DNA of 38,468 nt. Source: an uncultured Gammaproteobacteria bacterium. Lineage in GTDB: Bacteria; Pseudomonadota; Gammaproteobacteria; GCA-001735895. The stretch's first letter is position 1; each line of letters starts with the position of its first letter. Position numbers and translations under genes: made by a program. Below are positions 19,435 to 29,822 of the stretch, piece by piece. The DNA lies in contig CAMYML010000071.1 of assembly GCA_947259305.1 (NCBI GenBank), positions 1 to 38,468 on the forward strand, in the 5' to 3' direction. Under the pieces are notes generated by a model. That model was given only the letters and a program-made list of their open reading frames with translations. It made no database searches and was not told the origin of the DNA.

Positions 19435-20832
19435 CTAGTTTTTGCGCACCTGTTCCCGCGCCGCGACGAATGCGCGCACCGCGCGCGTGACATCGGCCTC
19501 GGTTGTCGCCCAGGAGCAGACGCTGACGCGAATTACGCTATGTTGCTGCCAGGAAGTGCCCCCGACCCAGCATTCGCCCGATTGCTGGATCAGTTTGATC
19601 GTCTCCACGGTTTCGGTATCGCTATCGCAGGCCACCAGCACCTGGTTAAAAACAACGTCATTCAGAATCTCGAAACCCTTTAGTTGGAGCTCACTCGCGA
19701 ACTGCCGCGCGCGTAAATGCAAGCCGTAAACCAGGTCATCGATACCTGATTTGCCGAGATATTTCAGCGCTGCCCAGAGTTCGAATATTCTCGAGCGGCG
19801 CGACATTTCAGGAGTATGCAACATGCCGTCGCGGTTTTCGCTATAGGTAATATAGGCGCCTGCGGCATGCAGCGCTTTTACCAGGGCGTCGCGGTCGCGG
19901 CACATGATCACGCCACTGTCATAGGGGGTGTTCAGGGTTTTGTGACCGTCGAACGACCACGAATCCGCAAGTTCGATGCCGCGGGTTAAATGGCGCAATT
20001 CTGCGGCCGCCGCTGTCCATAGGCCGAAGGCGCCGTCGACATGCACCCAGGCCCGAGCCTCGCGCGCGCGTCGACCCAGCGTTTCGAAGTCGTCGAAGGC
20101 TCCTGAATTTACATTGCCGGCCTGTAGCACCAGAATCGTAGACCCATCGAGGTCGGGTACCGCGGCGGTTTCGATTCTGCCCTGGTCGTCGGCCGGCACC
20201 CATTCGACATTGTCGATTCCGAATCCGAGTAGTGCGATCGCCTTGGAAACGGTGCCGTGCGCCTGCTGGCTCGCGACCACGCGTAGCCTGGGAGCATCGA
20301 TAAAACCCTTTCGGTTGATGTCCCAACCCAGGCGCTCGAAATTTCGCTGCCGCGCAGCGGCCAGGCCACAGAAAATCGACAGCGAGGAACCACTGACAAA
20401 TCCCGCTACGGTGGAATCGGGAAGTCCAAAAAGCCCGCGTAACCAGCCCTCGGTGATCTCCTCCAGGCTCGATGCGACCGGAGAGGACAGATATAGGGGT
20501 GTATTCTGATCCCAGAAGTCGGTCAGCCAGCGCACCGCCAGCGTTGCCGGTATCACGCCGCCATTCACCAGGCCGAAGTAGCGCCCGCCGATCTGCGCCA
20601 CGGTCGCCGGCGAGCCGTACCGGTCGAGCTGTTGCAGAATTTGCCGCGCATCCCCTGGTTCGTCAGGCAGCGGTTCATCGAAATGAGCCAGGTTATCCAG
20701 CGCTTGCGGCGTTGGGAAGACATTGCGCTCCAGCGCCGCGTCAGCGTAGGCGTAGGCGGCGCTGCGAGCGTCGTCAAACGCGGTCTTTTGCTGCATTTCA
20801 TGAAACATGCGCTTACGGATATCTTCAGTCAT
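19435..20832 (-). CDS. PLP-dependent group II decarboxylase family protein
   Basis: 465 aa; HVDGAFGLWTAAAAELRHLTRGIELADSWSFDGHKTLNTPYDSG (PLP-Lys motif). Confidence 0.88.
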   Translation of the reverse strand: MTEDIRKRMFHEMQQKTAFDDARSAAYAYADAALERNVFPTPQALDNLAHFDEPLPDEPGDARQILQQLDRYGSPATVAQIGGRYFGLVNGGVIPATLAVRWLTDFWDQNTPLYLSSPVASSLEEITEGWLRGLFGLPDSTVAGFVSGSSLSIFCGLAAARQRNFERLGWDINRKGFIDAPRLRVVASQQAHGTVSKAIALLGFGIDNVEWVPADDQGRIETAAVPDLDGSTILVLQAGNVNSGAFDDFETLGRRAREARAWVHVDGAFGLWTAAAAELRHLTRGIELADSWSFDGHKTLNTPYDSGVIMCRDRDALVKALHAAGAYITYSENRDGMLHTPEMSRRSRIFELWAALKYLGKSGIDDLVYGLHLRARQFASELQLKGFEILNDVVFNQVLVACDSDTETVETIKLIQQSGECWVGGTSWQQHSVIRVSVCSWATTEADVTRAVRAFVAAREQVRKN

Positions 20833-21419
20833 TTGGCTTCGTCATCGAGAATCTGGTTAATCCTGGTTTTCAATTCTGGCAGTAGTTCGGCGGCAAACCA
20901 GGGGTTTTTGCTGAGCCAGCGGTTATTCCTCGGGCTCGGATGCGGCAAGGGTAGCACGGTGGGCCAGTATTCCTGCCAGTCCCGTACCAGCTCGGTTAAG
21001 GGGCGCGCTCCCGCTTGCAGATGGTAACGCTGCGCGTATTGCCCCAGCACGAGGGTCAGCTCGATCTGCGGCATCTGTGCCAGCAGCAATTCGCGCCATT
21101 GCGGTGCGCATTCGGGTCGCGGCGGCAGGTCACCGGATTTGCCACTGCCCGGATAGCAGAATCCCATCGGCAGAATGGCGATGCTCCCGGCATCGTAGAA
21201 TACATCCCGGCTGATTCCCATCCAGTCGCGCAGGCGCTCCCCGCTGGCGTCGTCAAACGCTATCCCCGAGGCATGTACCCGGCTGCCGGGCGCCTGCCCG
21301 GCGATTAAAATTTTTGCGGATCTGGAGCACTGTAATACCGGCCTGGGGCCGAGTGGCAACTGCGCGGCGCAGATGCGACAGCGACTAACCTCGGAAAGCA
21401 GCGATTTCAGGCTGGCCAC
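20829..21419 (-). CDS. Uracil-DNA glycosylase superfamily protein
   Basis: 196 aa; CRICAAQLPLGPRPVLQ, ILIAGQAPGSRVHASGIAFDDASGERLRDWMG, PLPHPSPRNNRWL; ATGA overlap with the decarboxylase gene. Confidence 0.85.
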   Translation of the reverse strand: MASLKSLLSEVSRCRICAAQLPLGPRPVLQCSRSAKILIAGQAPGSRVHASGIAFDDASGERLRDWMGISRDVFYDAGSIAILPMGFCYPGSGKSGDLPPRPECAPQWRELLLAQMPQIELTLVLGQYAQRYHLQAGARPLTELVRDWQEYWPTVLPLPHPSPRNNRWLSKNPWFAAELLPELKTRINQILDDEAK

Positions 21420-21423
21420 CGGA

Positions 21424-22866
21424 CTAGTGGGTCAGGAACTGCCCGTTGCGGACGCCGGTGGAAGCCTTGTCGTGCCAGCTCAGTTTACCGTTGACCCAGA
21501 CGCTGACGATGCCGTCGCTGGCCTGCGTGGGCTTTGCGAAACTGGCGCAGTCGATGATCGTGTCAGGGTCGAACAGCACCAGATCGGCATAGTTGCCGAC
21601 GGCAATGCTGCCCCGATGCGTGAGGCAGAAGCGTTGTGCGGCGAGCGCGGTCATTTTCCGCACCGCCGTTTCCAGGTCGAACAGTTTCCTTTCGCGCACA
21701 TAGTGCCCAAGCACGCGCGGAAAAGTGCCCCACAGCCGCGGATGCGGGGTTGCCATCGAAGCAATACCGTCGGAACCGATCATTGCCGCCGGGTGCCGCA
21801 TGATGCGCTCGAGATCGGCATCGTCAATCTGGAAGTAAATCGCCGCCGCCGGGTAAAGTCGTTCGCAGGCCTCTTCCATGGAACAGCCCCAGTCCGCCGC
21901 GATGCGATCGAGCATTTGCCCATTGCATTGCGGATGCGGTTTCGATTCGGCGACCAGCACCGACACGGATTCGCGGATGAATTGCGGCAGTAGCGAAGTC
22001 GAGCTGGCGGTATAGGGGTAGACATCGAAACTCACCGGCTGCTTCTCGGCCCGGGCCTGATCGATCATTGCCAGGGTTTGCGTCGAGCGTCCGTAATTGT
22101 TAGGTCCGGCACAATGGTGATGCGAACTGATGACCGGCACCGCTGCGCGGCTGCCGATTTCGAGGGTCTCCGCGACCGCCTCGACCACGTGGTCGCCTTC
22201 GTCGCGCATATGGGTTGCGTAAACCGCGTTATCGAATTCACGCAACACGCCGGCCAGCTGGGTCACTTCATCGGTCGAGGCCGCTTCCGCGGGCGGATAA
22301 CCAAGACCCGTGCTCATGCCGATACAGCCCTGCTGCAACGCGAGCCTGAGATCTCGTTGCATCCGCGCCAGCGCCTTGCGGTCGGCGGACTGATCGAGTC
22401 GCTCCCCCATGGCGGCGAGACGCAAACTGCTGTGGCCAGCGAGCAGCGCCAGGTTTACCGCGCCAGGTGTTGCCGCTAGCGCGTCCCGGTAAGCCTTAAC
22501 CAAAGGAAAGCGGAACTCCTGCGGTTCGCCGAGCAACGGAAACGGAGGCGGCATGTCGTCGTCCGGCTGCAGCGGCGCCAGGCTGATGCCGCAGTTGCCG
22601 GCGATCACGGTGGTGACGCCCTGGGAAATTTTGCAGGCCAGGTCCGGCGACTTGAATATCGCCAGGTCGTCGTGTGTGTGGCAATCGATGAATCCCGGGG
22701 CGAGTGCCAGCCCGGAGGCGTCGATCCGGGAATCGGCCTGCCAGTGCTGGCAATCGCCGATCTCGGCGATGCGCTCGCGATCGATTGCGACGTCGACAAA
22801 GCATGAGGCACCGCCGTTGCCATCGATTACCCTGGCGCCGCTGATGATGAGGTCACAGCTGGCCAA
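21424..22866 (-). CDS. N-acyl-D-amino-acid deacylase / D-aminoacylase family amidohydrolase
   Basis: GFIDCHTHDDLAIF, GVTTVIAGNCGISLAP, GLGYPPAEAASTDEV, SSHHHCAGP, GSDGIA. The ORF track extends to 23112, but the native start is likely TTG near 22866 (LASCDLIISGARVIDGNGG) because upstream sequence overlaps the GGDEF gene. Confidence 0.87.
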   Translation of the reverse strand: MASCDLIISGARVIDGNGGASCFVDVAIDRERIAEIGDCQHWQADSRIDASGLALAPGFIDCHTHDDLAIFKSPDLACKISQGVTTVIAGNCGISLAPLQPDDDMPPPFPLLGEPQEFRFPLVKAYRDALAATPGAVNLALLAGHSSLRLAAMGERLDQSADRKALARMQRDLRLALQQGCIGMSTGLGYPPAEAASTDEVTQLAGVLREFDNAVYATHMRDEGDHVVEAVAETLEIGSRAAVPVISSHHHCAGPNNYGRSTQTLAMIDQARAEKQPVSFDVYPYTASSTSLLPQFIRESVSVLVAESKPHPQCNGQMLDRIAADWGCSMEEACERLYPAAAIYFQIDDADLERIMRHPAAMIGSDGIASMATPHPRLWGTFPRVLGHYVRERKLFDLETAVRKMTALAAQRFCLTHRGSIAVGNYADLVLFDPDTIIDCASFAKPTQASDGIVSVWVNGKLSWHDKASTGVRNGQFLTH

Positions 22867-22886
22867 ATCAGGGAACCGGGTGGATC

Positions 22887-23660
22887 TTAGCTTGCAACCA
22901 CTTGTTCGGTTGCGTAATTGAAAACGGCGGTCTGGTTTCGGCCATCGCGTTTGGCCTGGTACAGGGCCAGGTCGGCATGCGCCAGCAGATTCTCGATGCT
23001 GTCGAGGCTGCCGATACTGGAAGCGGTGAGACCGATGCTGACGGTATAACGAATCATCGAGTTCTGGTGCTTCAGCACCGCTTTGCCGATCGCATCGTGC
23101 AGGCGCTCGCAAAACTCCTGCGCCTCGGCGGTGTTGGTGCTGGGCAGCAGCATGCCGAATTCCTCGCCACCCAGTCGACCAACGATATCGCTGCGCCTGG
23201 CGACGCTGTTGACCACGTCGGCAAACAGCTTGAGGACCGCATCGCCGGCGGGATGTCCGAAGCGATCGTTAATCGATTTGAAGTGATCGAGATCGATGAT
23301 CAAAACCGCAAAGGCCGCCCGGTGTCGATTGGCCAGCGAAATCGAACGATTGGCGTTTTCGAAAAAGGCGTGCCGGCTGAGCAAACCGGTGAGCGAGTCA
23401 TAGCTTGCGAGGTTACGCATTTCTTCTTCGATGCGATAAACCCTGAGCATTATGCCGACCAGAACCCAGCTGATTGGCGGCGCAACCACCAGTGCAATGC
23501 AGGCAGTCAATGGGAGGGCGAGGTCGAGCCTGATGCCAAGCCCGTACTGATTAAGCGTTAAAATCGCAGCCGTGGCGACCAAAACCGAGGCGACTGCGGC
23601 GACTATCGTGATGATTATAACGGAGTTTAAACACCCGATTTTTGCCAGGAGTTTTATCAT
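22887..23660 (-). CDS. Membrane-anchored GGDEF diguanylate cyclase
   Basis: 257 aa; N-terminal hydrophobic segments; YDSLTGLLSRHAFFENANRS, DLDHFKSINDRFGHPAGDAVL, RLGGEEFGMLLP (intact GGEEF). Confidence 0.92.
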   Translation of the reverse strand: MIKLLAKIGCLNSVIIITIVAAVASVLVATAAILTLNQYGLGIRLDLALPLTACIALVVAPPISWVLVGIMLRVYRIEEEMRNLASYDSLTGLLSRHAFFENANRSISLANRHRAAFAVLIIDLDHFKSINDRFGHPAGDAVLKLFADVVNSVARRSDIVGRLGGEEFGMLLPSTNTAEAQEFCERLHDAIGKAVLKHQNSMIRYTVSIGLTASSIGSLDSIENLLAHADLALYQAKRDGRNQTAVFNYATEQVVAS

Positions 23661-23926
23661 GATTGTGTGCCCGCCCTGAAGCTTTTACTTATGGTTTTCG
23701 GGTCACTGTAATGGGATATATGCCAGGGTTCAAGTCTTTCACTGATAAACGGTAGTCTGACACTACTATTAATTTACCCGGACGCTAGCCGTAAGATCGT
23801 AGCTGGTTATTAGCTTTGCAGACAGTTAAACCAGGCCGGCGGATTAAATTCGGGTCAAAAAAATCCAAAGCCGCCGGACTAACGTACAATACTCGATTTG
23901 AGTATCCCGATAGTGAATCCCCGACG

Positions 23927-24295
23927 ATGAAAGTAATGTTGTTAATTGCCCACGGCAGTCGCAAGGAGACGGCCAATGACGAAATAAAGCGACTGGCGCA
24001 GCAGGTTCAGGCGATCGGCGGCGAAGACTATGCGGCGGTCGTGGCCGCGTTCCTCGAAATTGCCGAACCCAGTATCCAGCAGGGGGTAGAGCAATGCGTC
24101 GAACTGGGAGCAACAGAAGTAGTCGCGGTGCCTTATTTTCTCGCCGCCGGCAAGCATGTGGCGTCGGATATACCCGGCGAACTCGCCTGCGCCAGGGCGG
24201 GGCATCCTCAACTTAGCATCGAACTGTCGCAATACGTCGGCGACAACGAAGCGATGGCCGACCTGGTGCTGCGCTGCTCGCGGCTGGCCGGTTAG
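23927..24295 (+). CDS. CbiX/SirB-family sirohydrochlorin chelatase-like protein (short single-domain form)
   Basis: MKVMLLIAHGSRKETANDEIKRLAQQV, VVAAFLEIAEPSIQQGVEQC, VVAVPYFLAAGKHVASDIP; start set at ATG 23927. Confidence 0.85.
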   Translation: MKVMLLIAHGSRKETANDEIKRLAQQVQAIGGEDYAAVVAAFLEIAEPSIQQGVEQCVELGATEVVAVPYFLAAGKHVASDIPGELACARAGHPQLSIELSQYVGDNEAMADLVLRCSRLAG

Positions 24296-24468
24296 GCTGG
24301 CGGCCTGGCTCGGTCGCGCGAACGGGGTCGATCGGCTGTTTGTACCGGGCGCAGGGATATTTCCCTTCGCCGGGACCGAAAACTGGTTTAGTTAGGGGGC
24401 CGAAATCTCTATAATACTGGTTTCCCTGCGCCGAGCGATCGGTGCTATCGAGATAGCGAGTACCGACT

Positions 24469-25845
24469 ATGAACGCCCCCCTCAGCAATAGCGCCCTGGT
24501 TGATAAGGACCAGGAGCACATGATCCATCCTCTGCACCAGAATGCGGCGCACGCCAATGCCAAAGTCTGGGTCAAGGCGGAAGGCTCGCACCTGATCGAC
24601 GCCGACGGCAACCGCTACATCGACGGCCTTTCCTGCCTGTGGAACGTCAGCTGCGGTCACGGGCGTCAGCCATTGGTCGACGCGGCCAGCCGGCAAATTC
24701 AGCAAATGGCCTTTTGCTCGAGTTACAACGGCAGCTCCAATCCACCGGCGATCGAACTCGCCGAGCGCCTGGCCGACATCTGCTACCCGCAGATCAACAA
24801 TTTCTATTTCACCTCGGGCGGCGGCGAATCCACCGACAGCAACTTCAAGCTGGCGCGTTATTACTGGAAGGCCCGGGGCAAACCGGGAAAAATCAAAGTC
24901 ATCAGCCGCATCTGGGGATATCACGGTGTCACCTTCGCGGCGATGTGCGCCACCGGGATTGCAGGTTACTGGGCGTCGTTCGAGCCGCGTATCCCGGGTT
25001 TCAGCCATATTCCCGCACCCGATCCCTACCACTACCCGGTGCCCGAGGACGGTTCTTCGCAGGGTATCGCCATGGCCAACGAGCGGGAACATGAAATTCA
25101 GAGGCAGGGAGCGGAAACGGTGGCGTTGTTTATCGCCGAGCCTGTGATGGGCGCGATCGCCGAGCCGGTGATGGGCGCGGGCGGTGTTATCGTGCCGCCG
25201 GCGGATTATTTCCCGCGGATTCGCGAAATCTGCGACCAGTACGAAGTGCTGTTCGTCGCCGATGAAGTCATCACCGGCTTCGGTCGCACCGGCAAGACCT
25301 TCGGGCTGGAGCATTACGGCGTGCAGCCTGACCTGGTGCAGTTCGCCAAGTCGATTACCTCGGGTTACCTGCCGCTCGGCGGCATCGGCATCAGCGACGA
25401 AATTGCCGCGGTCATTCGCGACAGCGACAAGCCCTGGATGCATGCCTACACCTACAGCGGCCATCCGACGACCTGCGCGGTCGGCCTGGCGACCCTCGAT
25501 TACATCGAGAGCGAGAACCTGGTCCAGCAGGCCGCCAGCAAAGGGGCTTATCTGCTGGAGAAGCTGCACCACGAGCTGGATGACCACCCGCATGTCGGTA
25601 ATGTGCGCGGTCAGGGAATGATGTGCGGTGTCGAACTAGTTGAAGACAGGGCCAGCAAGTCCTGGTATCCGCCGGAGTGGGGCGTCGGCCCAAAGATGAC
25701 CAGGGCCATGATCGATAACGGCATTTTTACGCGCATGCGCAGCGAAGTGGTTTGCATCGCGCCGCCGCTGACTACCGACGAGGCCACGCTCGACGAGCTG
25801 GTCGCCGGCATCCGCAACGCCATCGTCACCGTTTTCGGGGAATAG
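24469..25845 (+). CDS. Class III (omega) aminotransferase
   Basis: 458 aa; YIDGLSCLWNVSCGHGRQPL, FVADEVITGFGRTGKTFGLEHYGVQPDLVQFAKSITSGYLPLGG. Confidence 0.9.
   Translation: MNAPLSNSALVDKDQEHMIHPLHQNAAHANAKVWVKAEGSHLIDADGNRYIDGLSCLWNVSCGHGRQPLVDAASRQIQQMAFCSSYNGSSNPPAIELAERLADICYPQINNFYFTSGGGESTDSNFKLARYYWKARGKPGKIKVISRIWGYHGVTFAAMCATGIAGYWASFEPRIPGFSHIPAPDPYHYPVPEDGSSQGIAMANEREHEIQRQGAETVALFIAEPVMGAIAEPVMGAGGVIVPPADYFPRIREICDQYEVLFVADEVITGFGRTGKTFGLEHYGVQPDLVQFAKSITSGYLPLGGIGISDEIAAVIRDSDKPWMHAYTYSGHPTTCAVGLATLDYIESENLVQQAASKGAYLLEKLHHELDDHPHVGNVRGQGMMCGVELVEDRASKSWYPPEWGVGPKMTRAMIDNGIFTRMRSEVVCIAPPLTTDEATLDELVAGIRNAIVTVFGE
25132..25179. repeat. 24-bp in-frame tandem duplication inside the aminotransferase gene
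   Basis: atcgccgagcctgtgatgggcgcg (25132-25155) followed by atcgccgagccggtgatgggcgcg (25156-25179); one mismatch; protein IAEPVMGAIAEPVMGAGG. Confidence 0.95.
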
Positions 25846-26045
25846 AAAAACCTCTTATTTGGCGCGGATTATGGTAACGCCGAAAAGTAAATTCCCCGGT
25901 GACACAGTCAGCGCGTGGGATAGTTTGCTTTGCTGCCATTATCGAGCGTCGATTTGCAGGGAGCGGCTAGCCTCTGGAAGATTTTATCTCATCTCCGGAG
26001 AGTGGTCATAACAGGACTGATGCAGACAAAAACCCGGATGCCGAC

Positions 26046-27161
26046 ATGGGCTCACGAATATCCAGTTGGATTAACAGGCTCGATGCTAACCCGCAAAATC
26101 GGTCTATATTCAGCGGGCAATTACCGGCAGGTAAAAATCGAGATTGATGAGGAGTCCCTTCAGAAGATAGCACAAAAAACAGGGGCCCGGTATTTCAGGG
26201 CAACAGATACAACAATCCGCTTGATCACTACGCTGCCCAGATAGGCGATGCTCCGTCACTTAAAGCAATGCTGAAAACCGGTTCACCGCGAGTCATAAAC
26301 AACATGCTTACCTTTGAAGGAAAAGGCGGCGAGCACTCGAGACGACTGGGGCGCTACGGATATGCGGCAAGCTATACCATGCCGATGTTTAACAACGGCG
26401 TATTCTTTGGTTTTATATTTTTTAACTCGGATAAAAAAGATGTTTTCGACGAAAATACATTGCGCCAGATCGATACCTATGGCCATTTAATCTCATTGAT
26501 GGTGATAAATGAAATCACCTCTATTCGAGTCTTGACCGCTGCCGTGAAAACCGCCGGCAACATAACCCATATACGTGATCCGGAAACGGGGAGTCATCTG
26601 GATCGAATGTCCCGTTATTGTCGTTTAATTGCCAATTCTATCGCTGATAAATACGAACTCGATGATGACTACATCGAGCACATATTCATGTTCTCGCCAT
26701 TACATGATATCGGCAAAATCGGTGTTCCCGACGAGATCCTGCTAAAACCCGATCAATTGAACGATAAGGAAACTGAAGTCATGCACACCCATGCGAATCT
26801 GGGTAAAAGAATGGTGGACGAGATTTTGGCAAACTTTGGTCTTGAAAATATCGAGCATGTGGACATGCTGCGCAATATTGCCGAATTACACCACGAATCT
26901 GTCAATGGGCAGGGATATCCAACCGGCATCAAGGGTGAGCAAATTCCACTTGAAGCTCGAATAGTTGCGGTCGCGGATGTTTTCGATGCTTTAACCAGCG
27001 CGCGACCCTACAAAAATGCCTGGTCGAATGAAGATGCCATCGAGGAACTCAATAAACTTGCGGGCGAAAAGCTTGATCGAGATTGTGTGAATGCGCTAAT
27101 TCAGAACCTGGATGAAGTGGAACAAATCCAGCAGCAATTTAGAGAAAATTATTACGGCTAG
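26046..27161 (+). pseudogene. HD-GYP domain protein (putative c-di-GMP phosphodiesterase), 5' part apparently interrupted by a 66-nt insertion
   Basis: Intact 3' ORF 26268..27161: HDIGKIGVPDEILLKP, HHESVNGQGYPTGIKGEQIPLEARIVAVADVFDALTSARPYK. Same frame upstream: MGSRISSWINRLDANPQNRSIFSGQLPAGKNR (26046-26141), then a TGA, then resumes YNNPLDHYAAQIGDAPSLKAM from 26208. Confidence 0.7.
26142..26207 (+). other. 66-nt insertion resembling a batA (VWA-domain protein) 3' coding fragment
   Basis: In the +1-offset frame (ORF 25930..26244) it encodes IDEESLQKIAQKTGARYFRATDT, which resembles the BatA C-terminal motif (L)DE-L--IA--TGG-YFRA-DT. Removing it restores the HD-GYP frame as ...LPAGKNR|YNNPLDHY.... 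Confidence 0.55.
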
Positions 27162-27300
27162 CCCTGTCAGGCCAGGATATCGATAACGCCGGCTTCGACA
27201 GCTCTTTTTAGAGCCCTTCCAGTACTTTTAGAATGCAGCAAGATTACATAATTCTCGCCGGGCCCTGCGGGCTCACGCCAGGCTGGCCTCGATTCAGCTT

Positions 27301-28374
27301 CTACTTTGGGAGTTCCTTGATGTAGAGGTCGTGCTTGGAGTAAGGGATTTCGACGCCTTCCTCGATGAAACGCTTGTAAACCTTGCAGTACAGGATATCC
27401 AGTATCCGTCCGCGCAATACCGGTTGCTCGATCCAGCAGAGTAACTCGAAATCGAGGCTGGAGGCGCCGAACTGGCGGAATCGGACTCGCGGCTCCGGCT
27501 CTTGGCAAACGTTCTCATCGGTGAGTGCGATATCCATCAGGACATCCCGCACCTTGTCGATGTCGGATCCATAAGCGACACCCACGGCAACGCGGATGCG
27601 ATATTTCTCCTCGGGGCCGCCCGACTCGTTGATGATCTTGGTATTCCCCATGACCGAATTTGGCACGGTAATCTCGATGTCGTCGCGCGTCATCATCCGC
27701 GTGCTGCGAATACCGATATTGGTAATGGCGCCCCGCTCACCGGTTTCCAGCACCACGTAATCGCCGATCTTGTAGGGCGCATCGGCCATGATAAACACCC
27801 CTGAGAACAGGTTGGCGAGCGTATCCTTGGCGGCAAATCCGACGGCGATACCGATAATTCCCGCCGACGCCAGCCATGCGGTCATGTCGACGTTCCAGGC
27901 CGAGAATACGACATAAACCGCCAGCACAACGATAACGATCAGGGCAATGTTCTCGAACAAGGGTAAGGTTTGATGATGCACAATCGCCAGGCGCTGATCG
28001 TTAGCAGCGATAGCGCGCAAGATGGTACGAACGACACGAATCAAAAATACCGTCCAGACGATATAGGCGATGGTTTGCAGGCTGGAGAAGATAATGGAAT
28101 CGAACGGTGCCTCAATCTCCACCAGGTTAATTGCGAGCGCAGCACCAATGAGTATCACGCTGAAATAGATCGGGCTGTGCAGGTGCTCGACTATCTGATC
28201 ATCAAACCCAAACCTGGTACGCGCGGTGAGCTTTTTAAGCGTGACGCTAATAATATTGTCGAATATCCAGGCAAGCGCGAGAAAGACCAGGATAACGGCC
28301 ACGGCTTTGAGCCAGGGGTGCTCGCCAAATATTTCGAGATAAGGCGCAAGCCAGATTTGTATTTCGTTCAGCAT
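27301..28374 (-). CDS. MscS-family mechanosensitive channel
   Basis: 357 aa; [59 protein letters not shown]. Confidence 0.92.
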   Translation of the reverse strand: MLNEIQIWLAPYLEIFGEHPWLKAVAVILVFLALAWIFDNIISVTLKKLTARTRFGFDDQIVEHLHSPIYFSVILIGAALAINLVEIEAPFDSIIFSSLQTIAYIVWTVFLIRVVRTILRAIAANDQRLAIVHHQTLPLFENIALIVIVVLAVYVVFSAWNVDMTAWLASAGIIGIAVGFAAKDTLANLFSGVFIMADAPYKIGDYVVLETGERGAITNIGIRSTRMMTRDDIEITVPNSVMGNTKIINESGGPEEKYRIRVAVGVAYGSDIDKVRDVLMDIALTDENVCQEPEPRVRFRQFGASSLDFELLCWIEQPVLRGRILDILYCKVYKRFIEEGVEIPYSKHDLYIKELPK

Positions 28375-29747
28375 TCGATGATGTTCACCGCGAGCCCACC
28401 GCGCGCGGTCTCCTTGTACTTGGTTTTCATATCGGCACCGGTCTCGCGCATGGTCTTGATCACCTTGTCGAGCGAAACGAAGTGCTGGCCGTCACCGCGC
28501 ATCGCGATGCGCGCGGCGTTGATCGCCTTGACCGAAGCCATTGCGTTGCGTTCGATGCAGGGCACCTGCACCAGTCCGCCGACCGGGTCGCAGGTCAATC
28601 CGAGATTGTGTTCCATACCGATTTCGGCGGCATTTTCGGCCTGTTCGGGCGTGCCGCCGAGGACTTCGGTGAGTGCGCCGGCCGCCATCGAGCAGGCGCT
28701 ACCGACTTCACCCTGGCAGCCGACCTCGGCGCCCGAGATCGATGCGTTTTCCTTGTAAAGAATACCGATAGCGCCGGCGGTCAGCAAGAAGCGGACGATG
28801 CCGTCGTCTTCGGCGGCGGGGTAAAAGTGCTGGTAGTAATGCATTACCGCAGGGATGATGCCGGCCGCGCCGTTGGTGGGCGCGGTGACCACGCGCCCGC
28901 CGGCCGCGTTTTCTTCGTTGACCGCGAGCGCCCACAGGTTGACCCAGTCGAGCGTGGTTAGCGGGTCCTTGTAGGTGATATGCGGCTGGCTGCTCAACTT
29001 ACGGTACAGGTCCGCTGCGCGGCGGTTGATTTTCATGCCGCCGGGTAATATGCCTTCGTGCCGGCAGCCGTTCCTAACGCAGCTTTGCATGACCTTCCAG
29101 ATCCCGAGCAAGCCCGTGCGGATATCGTCTTCGCTGCGCCAGGCTTTTTCGTTGGCCAGCATGACGTCGCTGATGCGCAGCTTATGCCTGGCGCAATGAA
29201 TCAGCAGGTCGACCGCGGTCGTGAAGGGATAGGTCAGCGGCGTATCGTCGGCGACGATGCGATCGGCGCCGGCCGCGTTTTCATCGACGATAAAGCCACC
29301 GCCGACCGAGTAAAAGGTGGCGCTGCGGATTTCGTTTTTCTGCTTGTCGTAAGCGCGGAAAGTCATGCCGTTGGAGTGAAACTTCAGGGTTTGCCTGCGA
29401 TGCATGATCAGCTGTCTGGATTCGTCGAAGGCTACCGGATGTTCGGCCAGCAGGTTTAATTGCCGGCTCCTGCGGATCGTATCGAGCCGCGTATCGACGC
29501 TTTCGGTATCGATGGATTCCGGCAATTCACCTTCCAATCCGAGCATCACCGCCTTGTCGCTGCCGTGTCCCTTGCCGGTGGCGCCGAGGGAACCGTAAAG
29601 ATCGGCCTTGACGCTGTCCACCTGTTGCAGCATGCCGTCCTGTTTAAGCGTTTGCACGAACTGCTGCGCCGCCCGCATCGGACCCACGGTATGCGAGCTC
29701 GATGGTCCGATACCGATCGAAAACAAATCAAAAACGCTAATCGCCAT
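28368..29747 (-). CDS. sdaA: L-serine ammonia-lyase (single-chain, iron-sulfur type)
   Basis: 459 aa; [67 protein letters not shown]. Confidence 0.93.
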   Translation of the reverse strand: MAISVFDLFSIGIGPSSSHTVGPMRAAQQFVQTLKQDGMLQQVDSVKADLYGSLGATGKGHGSDKAVMLGLEGELPESIDTESVDTRLDTIRRSRQLNLLAEHPVAFDESRQLIMHRRQTLKFHSNGMTFRAYDKQKNEIRSATFYSVGGGFIVDENAAGADRIVADDTPLTYPFTTAVDLLIHCARHKLRISDVMLANEKAWRSEDDIRTGLLGIWKVMQSCVRNGCRHEGILPGGMKINRRAADLYRKLSSQPHITYKDPLTTLDWVNLWALAVNEENAAGGRVVTAPTNGAAGIIPAVMHYYQHFYPAAEDDGIVRFLLTAGAIGILYKENASISGAEVGCQGEVGSACSMAAGALTEVLGGTPEQAENAAEIGMEHNLGLTCDPVGGLVQVPCIERNAMASVKAINAARIAMRGDGQHFVSLDKVIKTMRETGADMKTKYKETARGGLAVNIIEC

Positions 29748-29822
29748 CGGGCAATCCTATCTCAGCGGAGAACGAGAGTATAAGTCCAGAACGGGCGAAT
29801 GTATGCGCCAATATTTGCCTGG

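Noticed and set aside
22887-23112. N-terminal extension of the D-aminoacylase ORF
   Set aside because: Overlaps the well-supported GGDEF gene and encodes Arg/Gln-rich noise; true start is near 22866.
24410-24415. TATAAT -10 box upstream of the aminotransferase
   Set aside because: Perfect hexamer but no convincing -35 element at suitable spacing; not strong enough to list as a promoter.
24445-25593. 382-aa minus-strand ORF antisense to the aminotransferase
   Set aside because: Shadow ORF; composition typical of reverse-strand readthrough of a GC-rich gene.
27164-27300. Short ORF tail (HSKSTGRALKRAVEAGVIDILA) and GC hairpins downstream of mscS
   Set aside because: Protein-like appearance is weak, there is no plausible start, and the hairpins lack T-tracts; not supportable.
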